Positions 6,411-11,398 of a stretch of DNA of 11,398 nucleotides are shown here, piece by piece. The stretch comes from Eubacteriales bacterium (lineage in GTDB: Bacteria > Bacillota_A > Clostridia > Lachnospirales > Lachnospiraceae). The notes under the pieces were generated by a model. The model was not told the DNA's origin, did not search any database, and was given only the letters and a program-made list of their open reading frames with translations. How positions within the stretch are numbered: position 1 is the stretch's first letter; each line of letters starts with the position of its first letter. The translations under genes were made by a program, and so were the position numbers. Location: positions 1-11,398 of the forward strand of contig JAUNAE010000093.1 of assembly GCA_030527765.1 (NCBI GenBank). The letters are read 5' to 3'.

Positions 6411-9032
6411 GTGGATCATTTACGCTGTGTGGTGGAAAGAATCACCTACCAAAATGCTGAAAACGGATATACGGTTCTGAAGGTAGCAGTGAAGAATGCT
6501 GCCGATCTTGTGACGGTAGTAGGAACCATGCCGGATACACACGTGGGCTCTGTCCTTTTGCTAGAGGGCTTCTGGAAGATGGATGCAAAATACGGAAAGC
6601 AGTTTTCTGTTCAGAAGTTTGAAGAGACACTGCCCGCTACTGTATATGGAATTGAAAAATATCTGGGATCCGGACTGATTAAAGGTGTCGGTCCGAAGTT
6701 TGCTAGAAAGATCGTAGAGAAATTCGGCAAGGATACACTGGATGTGATTGAAGATGATCCGGATAAATTGATTGAGATTGCAGGCATCGGAAAAGTCCGT
6801 GTAGAGCGTATCAAAAAGAGCTGGGTGGAGCAGAAGGAAATCAAGAATATCATGCTCTTCCTGCAAGGGCATGAGGTGAGCACTGCCCATGCGACCAAGA
6901 TCTTTAAGACTTACGGCAGTGACAGTATCAATATCGTAACGGAGAATCCCTATCGTCTCGCAGATGATATTTGGGGAATCGGATTTAAGACTGCGGATAC
7001 CATTGCTGAAAAGCTGGGAATTGATAAAAATCGCTTTATCCGACTTCGCAGCGGAATCCTCTATACGCTGAATAAGCTTTCTGAAAACGGACACTGCTAC
7101 GCAGTCAGAGAGCAGTTGATAGAAACCGCAACAAAGCTTCTTGAAGTTGAGGAGGCAGAGCTTGAAATAACACTGGATGAGATGTTGCGTACCGATGATG
7201 TGATACGGGATGAGGAGGCCATTTATCTTCCGCCGTTTTTCTTTTCTGAGCAAGGGTGTGCAAAGAGGCTGCAGAAGCTGATGGCATCCGACAGACAGAT
7301 CCAGATAGATGCAGAAAAGGTGCTTACGAAGATCAAAAGCTCTTCTGATATTACTTACGATGAGGTTCAGCTGGAAGCAATTCGGGTGGCGGTATCCTCC
7401 AAGGTTATGGTATTGACCGGAGGACCGGGAACCGGAAAGACAACCACTACACTTGGCATCATCTCTGCCTACAAAACGGAAGGAAGTCAGATTATTCTGG
7501 CAGCACCAACCGGCAGAGCAGCCAAGCGAATGTCGGAAGCCACCGGCATGGAGGCGAAGACGATTCACAGACTCCTGGAATATAAACCGCCGGAGGGATA
7601 TCAGAAAAATGAAGAAAAGCCGCTCGAAGGAGATGTGCTGATTCTCGATGAATGCTCCATGATCGATATCATGCTTATGTACAACCTGCTCAAGGCGATG
7701 CCGGAGCACATGACACTGATCATGGTGGGAGATATCGATCAGCTTCCTAGCGTTGGTGCAGGAAATGTCCTTCGGGATATCATTTCTTCAGGTGTTGTGC
7801 CGGTGGTTCGTCTGACCAGAATCTTTCGGCAGGCACAGGGCAGTAAAATCATCATGAATGCCCATAGAATTAATAAGGGTGAGCCGATAGATATGCGCGG
7901 AGGCCGGGATTCGGATTTCTTCTTTGCCAGTAAAGATACAAATGAAGAAGTTGTGGAGCTTCTGGTGAAGTACTGCACGGAAAATCTTCCAAGATACTAC
8001 CATGTAGATCCAGTGAATGATATTCAGGTGCTGACGCCGATGCAAAGAGGAGAATGCGGTGCTGCAAATCTGAATCAGGTGCTTCAGACGGCGATGAACC
8101 CTTCGGACATATTTCTAAGACGAGGTGCGGTGCAGTACCGTCTGAACGACAAGGTCATGCAGATCCGCAATGATTACGACAAAGAAGTCTTCAATGGAGA
8201 TATCGGGCGAATCACGAAAGTAGATATGGAAGAGCGAGAGTTAACCGTCAAATTCGATGGCAGAGATGTGGTCTATGATGTATCGGAATTAGATGAGTTG
8301 GTGCTGGCTTATGCCACAACCATTCATAAATCTCAGGGATCGGAATATCCCATCGTGATCATGCCCTTTACCATGAGTCACTTTGTGATGCTGCAGAGAA
8401 ATCTGCTCTACACGGGAGTGACCAGAGCGAAGAAAATTCTGGTACTTATCGGAGAGAAGAAGGCGGTCTTCTACGCCATCAAGAATGAGACAACAACAGA
8501 GCGAAATACAAAGCTGGCAGAACGAATTCGGAAGGAAGTTCAGAACATAGTTCCGAATCAGGATACACCGGATAAAAATGAGAAGATCGTTGCAACAAAT
8601 GAAAAACAGGCGGAGAAGCACAAGGTAATCACCTACAAAGGTGGAACACAGATTCATATGGTAAAGGAGGAACCGGCAAGCTATTGGGGGAATCTGTTTC
8701 AGCGTTTGGCACAATCTAAGTTTCGCAGCAGCTTTACATTAAAAACGAATGACAGAGCCTATATCCGTGAAAAGGGGATGGAACAGATTCGAAGTCATGC
8801 AGTAGATTTTGTTGCACAGAGACTGTCGGAGGCGGAACCTAAAAATGATGGCAAGCAGACGCCGATGCGCGGACATCCTGTATTTGTTGGACAGCATGCA
8901 ACCGCAACTTGTTGCAGGGACTGTTTGGAGAAATGGCATAATATTCCGAAAGGGACGGCACTTACAAAGCAACAGCAGGAATATGTGGTGAATGTCATTA
9001 TGGAATGGATCAAAAGACAGGGGGAAGGATAA
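6411..9032 (+). CDS. RecD2-type SF1 DNA helicase with C-terminal DUF4186-like domain
   Basis: An 873-residue protein from GTG 6411, preceded by AGGTGA (6398-6403). Residues 1-80 look like the RecD2 OB-fold region; helix-hairpin-helix segments follow near 85-145 ([23 protein letters not shown]). The motor has Walker A GGPGTGKT (337-344), Walker [11 protein letters not shown] with D413-E414, [13 protein letters not shown] as motif [17 protein letters not shown] from 634 and YTGVTRAKK from 667, all intact, so it should be a 5'-3' ATP-driven helicase. After about residue 710, where RecD2 proteins normally end, comes a linker and a domain at about 758-873 with SKFRSSF (769-775), a [12 protein letters not shown] block, [15 protein letters not shown] (829-843) and a helical end. 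This matches DUF4186, usually a separate protein of about 110 residues. Its stop is one base before the macro-domain gene, so the two are translationally linked. The helicase call is very secure; the DUF4186 name is from memory of its motifs. Confidence 0.93.
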   Translation: MDHLRCVVERITYQNAENGYTVLKVAVKNAADLVTVVGTMPDTHVGSVLLLEGFWKMDAKYGKQFSVQKFEETLPATVYGIEKYLGSGLIKGVGPKFARKIVEKFGKDTLDVIEDDPDKLIEIAGIGKVRVERIKKSWVEQKEIKNIMLFLQGHEVSTAHATKIFKTYGSDSINIVTENPYRLADDIWGIGFKTADTIAEKLGIDKNRFIRLRSGILYTLNKLSENGHCYAVREQLIETATKLLEVEEAELEITLDEMLRTDDVIRDEEAIYLPPFFFSEQGCAKRLQKLMASDRQIQIDAEKVLTKIKSSSDITYDEVQLEAIRVAVSSKVMVLTGGPGTGKTTTTLGIISAYKTEGSQIILAAPTGRAAKRMSEATGMEAKTIHRLLEYKPPEGYQKNEEKPLEGDVLILDECSMIDIMLMYNLLKAMPEHMTLIMVGDIDQLPSVGAGNVLRDIISSGVVPVVRLTRIFRQAQGSKIIMNAHRINKGEPIDMRGGRDSDFFFASKDTNEEVVELLVKYCTENLPRYYHVDPVNDIQVLTPMQRGECGAANLNQVLQTAMNPSDIFLRRGAVQYRLNDKVMQIRNDYDKEVFNGDIGRITKVDMEERELTVKFDGRDVVYDVSELDELVLAYATTIHKSQGSEYPIVIMPFTMSHFVMLQRNLLYTGVTRAKKILVLIGEKKAVFYAIKNETTTERNTKLAERIRKEVQNIVPNQDTPDKNEKIVATNEKQAEKHKVITYKGGTQIHMVKEEPASYWGNLFQRLAQSKFRSSFTLKTNDRAYIREKGMEQIRSHAVDFVAQRLSEAEPKNDGKQTPMRGHPVFVGQHATATCCRDCLEKWHNIPKGTALTKQQQEYVVNVIMEWIKRQGEG

Positions 9033-9033
9033 A

Positions 9034-10071
9034 ATGCCATTACAGATCGTTAGAAACGATATTACAAAAATAAAAGTTGATGCAGTGGTCAATGCAGCGA
9101 ATGAATCCCTTCTGGGAGGAGGCGGTGTGGATGGAGCAATACACTGTGCTGCCGGCCCGGAATTACTAGAAGAATGCCGCACACTTCATGGATGTAAAAC
9201 CGGTGAGGCAAAGATCACAGGCGCGTATAGATTACCTGCGAAATTTATCATTCATACAGTCGGCCCGATATGGAATGGCGGTAGTCATCATGAGAAGGAT
9301 TTATTGACTTCTTGCTATCAGAATTCATTGGAACTCGCGAAAGAACATTACTGCGAGACCGTTGCATTTCCACTCATATCATCCGGTATCTATGGATATC
9401 CGAAGGCAGAGGCACTGCAGGTTGCGGTTAGTACAATCAGTGCATTCCTTCTGGAAAATGATATGACAGTCTACATTGTCATCTTTGATAAGAAGGCAGT
9501 ACAGATCGGAGAAAAACTGTTTGCAGATATTCAGGAATTTATCGATGACCATTATGTAGAAGCACATGAGGATTCCGGGTACCGTATCAGACAGAGGCGT
9601 GAATTAGCAAAGAGGTCATTAACTCCTCTGGAAGATGTTTCCGCTATCAATTTTGACGCGGAAGAGATGATGGCACCGAGTCTCGGTGCCATGCCGGAAC
9701 CCTTCTCATTAAAGGATGCTCTGGATCAGATTGATGAGAGTTTTTCCCAGATGCTTCTTCGGAAAATTGATGAGGCTGGAATGAAAGACAGTGAATGCTA
9801 TAAGCGAGCCAACATCGATCGAAAACTGTTTTCCAAGATTCGAAGTGATGTGAATTATAAGCCGAGTAAACAGACTGCACTGGCGTTTGCAATTGCCTTA
9901 AATCTGTCCCTGGATGACACAAAAGACATGCTGATGAAGGCGGGATATGCATTGTCTCATTCCAATAAATTTGACATCATCATTGAGTACTTCATCCGAA
10001 AAGGCAACTACAATATCTTCGAAATCAATGAAGCGCTGTTTGCATTTGATCAGGCACTTCTTGGTGGTTAA
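9034..10071 (+). CDS. Macro-domain protein with C-terminal HTH-like domain
   Basis: A 345-residue protein. ATG 9034 is chosen, one base after the helicase stop, with GGGGGAAGGA (9020-9029) as ribosome binding site; an in-frame ATG at 8992 would reach into the helicase gene. Residues 1 to about 170 form a macro domain that binds ADP-ribose: [23 protein letters not shown] (15-37) with catalytic-type N20 and N23, GEAKIT (57-62), HTVGPIW (74-80) and [11 protein letters not shown] (113-123). This resembles YmdB/TARG-like enzymes that remove O-acetyl groups or ADP-ribose. A linker (about 175-235) leads to a helical domain (about 236-345): [31 protein letters not shown] and a [15 protein letters not shown] helix, which reads as a Cro/XRE-like fold. 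The arrangement recurs in Firmicutes as I recall. A DNA-binding, ADP-ribose-responsive regulator is possible but inferred. Confidence 0.9.
   Translation: MPLQIVRNDITKIKVDAVVNAANESLLGGGGVDGAIHCAAGPELLEECRTLHGCKTGEAKITGAYRLPAKFIIHTVGPIWNGGSHHEKDLLTSCYQNSLELAKEHYCETVAFPLISSGIYGYPKAEALQVAVSTISAFLLENDMTVYIVIFDKKAVQIGEKLFADIQEFIDDHYVEAHEDSGYRIRQRRELAKRSLTPLEDVSAINFDAEEMMAPSLGAMPEPFSLKDALDQIDESFSQMLLRKIDEAGMKDSECYKRANIDRKLFSKIRSDVNYKPSKQTALAFAIALNLSLDDTKDMLMKAGYALSHSNKFDIIIEYFIRKGNYNIFEINEALFAFDQALLGG
9670..9692 (+). repeat. 23-bp perfect palindrome inside the macro-domain gene
   Basis: ATGGCACCGAG (9670-9680) and CTCGGTGCCAT (9682-9692) are exact reverse complements around a single T. The site encodes residues 213-220 of the linker between the macro domain and the HTH-like domain. 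Eleven matching pairs is more than expected by chance at one given place, though coding constraint alone could produce it. Function is unknown. Confidence 0.7.
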
Positions 10072-10121
10072 TCAGAATGTCGCTTTCCATGCGACCAAAT
10101 GAACTTCACAAAAAAGTATTC

Positions 10122-10165
10122 TATGACTGTAAGGTACAAAAAACACCTTGCAGTCATATTTTTTT
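10122..10165 (+). terminator. Strong intrinsic terminator between the macro and vWA genes
   Basis: TATGACTGTAAGGT (10122-10135) pairs with ACCTTGCAGTCATA (10145-10158), fourteen pairs with one G-T, around a nine-base ACAAAAAAC loop, followed by TTTTTTT (10159-10165). It is a textbook intrinsic terminator placed 50 bases after the macro gene. The vWA gene starts 19 bases later without a clear promoter consensus of its own. Confidence 0.9.
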
Positions 10166-10184
10166 AAGATGGAGGGCAAATAGC

Positions 10185-10829
10185 ATGAGAAAGAATCTTA
10201 CAGAACTTGTATTTATTTTAGACAGAAGTGGATCAATGGCAGGGCTTGAATCCGATACAATCGGAGGCTTCAACGCCATGATTGAAAAGCAGAAGAAGGC
10301 AGAGGGAGAGGCACTGGTTTCCACGGTGCTGTTCTCTAATGACAGTGCAGTGATTCATGACCGGGTGGATGTGAAAAAGATCGAGCCGATGACGGAGAGA
10401 ACCTACACGGTCGGTGGCTGCACTGCACTCATTGATGCCATCGGCGGAGCAATTCATCATATTGGAAATGTACATAAATACATTCGTAATGAAGATGTCC
10501 CGGAACATACAGTGTTTGTAATCACAACCGATGGCATGGAGAACGCAAGCCGGAAATATTCCAGTGACAAAGTGAAGAAGATGATCAAGAGGCAGCAAGA
10601 GAAATACGGATGGGAATTCATCTTCCTTGGCGCGAATATTGATGCGGTTCAGACGGCAGCAAACTTCGGAATCCGAAAAGAGCGTGCAGTGAATTATCAT
10701 TCTGATGCAAGAGGGACACAGCTGAATTATGAAGTCCTGGGAGAAGCCATCTGCGAGATGAGAGCTTGTGGAAGTCTCAAAGAAAACTGGCGTGAAAAGA
10801 TTGATGAGGATTTTGAAGAACGCTCCTAA
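10185..10829 (+). CDS. von Willebrand factor A domain protein, TerY-like
   Basis: A 214-residue protein, almost entirely one vWA domain. ATG 10185 follows GGAGGG (10171-10176) by eight bases; the ATG at 10077 is rejected because it would start upstream of, and read through, the terminator hairpin. The metal-ion-dependent adhesion site is complete: DRSGS (13-17, DxSxS), T80 in GGCTALIDAIGG, and D115 in ITTDGMEN. It therefore should bind a divalent metal and a protein partner. There is no signal peptide or membrane segment, so it is cytoplasmic, like TerY of tellurite/stress clusters. It follows a macro-domain gene in the same direction; such vWA and ADP-ribose modules co-occur in bacterial stress islands. 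The partner is unknown, and no TerD or kinase gene is visible here. Confidence 0.9.
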   Translation: MRKNLTELVFILDRSGSMAGLESDTIGGFNAMIEKQKKAEGEALVSTVLFSNDSAVIHDRVDVKKIEPMTERTYTVGGCTALIDAIGGAIHHIGNVHKYIRNEDVPEHTVFVITTDGMENASRKYSSDKVKKMIKRQQEKYGWEFIFLGANIDAVQTAANFGIRKERAVNYHSDARGTQLNYEVLGEAICEMRACGSLKENWREKIDEDFEERS

Positions 10830-10853
10830 GAAGAAAAAAACAGGTGATTGATT

Positions 10854-11129
10854 ATGATGATAAGTCCTGAATCCTATGCGGATCAGTTTAAAGATGCAAG
10901 CTACGAGGAATGGATCAAGGAGCGTAATGGACTCATACGATATATTCGAAAGTTTGAAAAACTGGAGAGAGCAAATGACCGTTCCGGGGATGACTGGATG
11001 ATACATCCTACGCCGGAAGTACGCTATCAGATGTATCTTGAATATCTCTCAGAGATATGCTCCTTCATGCATAAAAAATATAACGCGGAATACGCTCATG
11101 GGGATAAGAAATTATCTGATTCGGAGTGA
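10854..11129 (+). CDS. Conserved small protein of mobile elements, function unknown
   Basis: A 91-residue soluble protein. Of two adjacent ATGs (10854 and 10857), the first is five bases after AGGTGAT (10842-10848); either could serve. The opening MMISPESY, followed by charged helices (EEWIKERNGLIRYIRKFEKLERA) and an MIHPTPEVRYQMYLEYL segment, resembles small uncharacterized proteins I recall from clostridial phages and conjugative elements, but no named domain is recognised. It is highly polar, probably helical, with no membrane segment and one Cys. It starts 24 bases after the vWA stop and is followed by a terminator, so it is the last gene of this transcript. Partnership with the vWA protein is plausible from position only. 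Confidence 0.75.
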   Translation: MMISPESYADQFKDASYEEWIKERNGLIRYIRKFEKLERANDRSGDDWMIHPTPEVRYQMYLEYLSEICSFMHKKYNAEYAHGDKKLSDSE

Positions 11130-11137
11130 GAAAATTT

Positions 11138-11181
11138 GAGTAGAACTACATCATCTTGGTGAAGTTCTGCTCTTTCTTTTT
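11138..11181 (+). terminator. Intrinsic terminator closing the vWA unit
   Basis: GAGTAGAACT (11138-11147) pairs with AGTTCTGCTC (11163-11172), ten pairs with one G-T, extended past an A-A mismatch by a few more pairs; TTTCTTTTT (11173-11181) follows at once. It begins eight bases after the last stop codon. Confidence 0.85.
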
Positions 11182-11184
11182 ACC

Positions 11185-11242
11185 TTCATCCGAAGGATGA
11201 ATAGCGTCCGGAACGGATGCGTAGCCAGTGCCATCGGCACTG
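11185..11242 (+). repeat. Three consecutive 17-nt triloop hairpins
   Basis: TTCATCC-GAA-GGATGAA (11185-11201), GCGTCCG-GAA-CGGATGC (11204-11220, one G-T) and CAGTGCC-ATC-GGCACTG (11226-11242) each form seven pairs around a three-base loop, separated by only two and five bases. The first two share related stem tops and the same loop. No T run follows, so they are not ordinary terminators. Binding sites for a mobilization or replication protein, or a structured RNA leader, are options. Confidence 0.7.
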
Positions 11243-11255
11243 ATCTTTAAGGGGA

Positions 11256-11312
11256 TTGGGGAGTTGCCCCAACAAGCAAAATGTACCGTGGGTAGCACCG
11301 GTGCCCTGCTTG
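11256..11312 (+). repeat. G/C-rich stem and nested stem
   Basis: TTGGGG (11256-11261) pairs with CCCCAA (11267-11272) around AGTTG. Immediately after it CAAGCA (11273-11278) pairs with TGCTTG (11307-11312), enclosing the perfect palindrome GCACCGGTGC (11295-11304). All are in non-coding DNA. I recall similar GGGG/CCCCAACAAGCA blocks upstream of mobC-type genes in clostridial elements, but cannot verify it here. Confidence 0.65.
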
Positions 11313-11374
11313 CGAAAGTTATCACGAATTCGGTATAACTTTCGTTATACCGAAAATCATGTTATACCGAATTC
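11313..11374 (+). repeat. Overlapping inverted repeats with three GTTATACCGAA-type copies
   Basis: GAATTCGGTATAAC (11326-11339) is matched by GTTATACCGAA (11344-11354, eleven pairs, four-base TTTC loop) and by GTTATACCGAATTC (11361-11374, fourteen pairs). Its end also takes part in a third pairing, CGAAAGTTAT (11313-11322) with ATAACTTTCG (11335-11344). These structures exclude one another, so the region can switch between hairpins as RNA or as single-stranded DNA. Confidence 0.8.
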
Positions 11375-11398
11375 TCTTAGAAGCCCCATTTTTACAGG

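Larger units (their letters stand above)
11182..11398 (+). other. Non-coding inverted-repeat region, candidate origin of transfer
   Basis: No supportable gene lies between the terminator at 11181 and the window end. The stretch is filled almost completely by the stem-loops listed separately. In an element with a MOBP relaxase, dense inverted repeats next to gene starts are characteristic of origins of transfer, where the relaxase and MobC bind and nick. However, the relaxase here is 9 kb away and its expected oriT would be upstream of mobC, off the left edge, and no nick consensus can be named. An alternative is a regulatory leader for the next gene to the right. Confidence 0.35.

Noticed and set aside
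6561..7709. 382-codon open frame on the minus strand
   Set aside because: It lies wholly inside the helicase gene, whose motifs are unmistakable; its translation is rich in Leu, His and Cys with no recognisable domain and no suitable ribosome binding site.
10233..11006. 257-codon open frame on the minus strand
   Set aside because: It is antisense to the vWA gene with complete MIDAS motifs; the translation shows the skewed composition of an antisense frame.
11185..11374. CRISPR array
   Set aside because: The repeats are short inverted repeats of differing sequence, without regular direct repeats, spacers of uniform length or cas genes.
1..11398. Insertion sequences, integrase, tRNA or rRNA genes
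   Set aside because: No transposase or recombinase motifs, no tRNA cloverleaf and no rRNA segments were recognised on either strand, so the ends of the element are not in this window.
11322..11398. Rho-independent terminator from the GTTATACCGAA hairpins
   Set aside because: The stems are A/T-rich and followed by AATCAT or TCTTAG rather than a T run; the later CCCCATTTTT is not adjacent to a stem.

Overview
The window looks like part of an integrative and conjugative element, or a related mobilizable element, from a Gram-positive gut anaerobe of the Clostridia, most likely Lachnospiraceae. This rests on the Tn1549/CTn-style pairing of a MobC tail, a CD1845-type membrane protein and a VirD2-like MOBP relaxase, on strong GGAGG ribosome binding sites, and on short stem-loop terminators ending in a T run. 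All convincing genes are on the + strand. Species and element name cannot be fixed from the sequence alone.

Positions 1-2086 are the mobilization end: the last 46 codons of a MobC-like relaxosome protein, a small membrane protein (263-568) and the relaxase (647-2086). Short hairpins sit in both gaps.

Positions 2152-6066 are a self-contained cargo operon. A consensus promoter (TTGACA, 17 bp, TATATT) is followed directly by a 9+7+9 inverted repeat, the probable operator of the first gene, an Rrf2-family repressor (2216-2662). A terminator-like hairpin separates it from a MATE efflux pump (2768-4102). Four closely spaced small genes follow: a GNAT acetyltransferase, a MoaF-like calycin-type protein, a RimJ/RimL-like acetyltransferase and a pyridoxamine-phosphate-oxidase-fold protein. 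A strong intrinsic terminator closes the unit at 6031-6066. The set resembles a stress or drug-tolerance cassette dropped between backbone genes.

Positions 6112-11181 are a second unit with its own promoter (TTGAAA, 17 bp, TATAAT): a 70-residue HTH protein, an 873-residue RecD2-type helicase that carries a C-terminal DUF4186-like domain, a macro-domain protein fused to an HTH-like C-terminal domain, a TerY-like von Willebrand A protein and a 91-residue protein of unknown function. The helicase and macro genes are separated by one base. A strong hairpin with seven Ts lies between the macro and vWA genes. The combination of helicase, ADP-ribose-binding module and MIDAS protein is the best candidate here for an under-described accessory system, but its joint function is inference.

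Positions 11182-11398 are non-coding and dense in inverted repeats: three 17-nt triloop hairpins in a row, a G/C-rich stem, a nested stem, and three copies of a GTTATACCGAA element arranged so that several hairpins are mutually exclusive. This could be an origin of transfer or a regulatory leader for a gene beyond the window.
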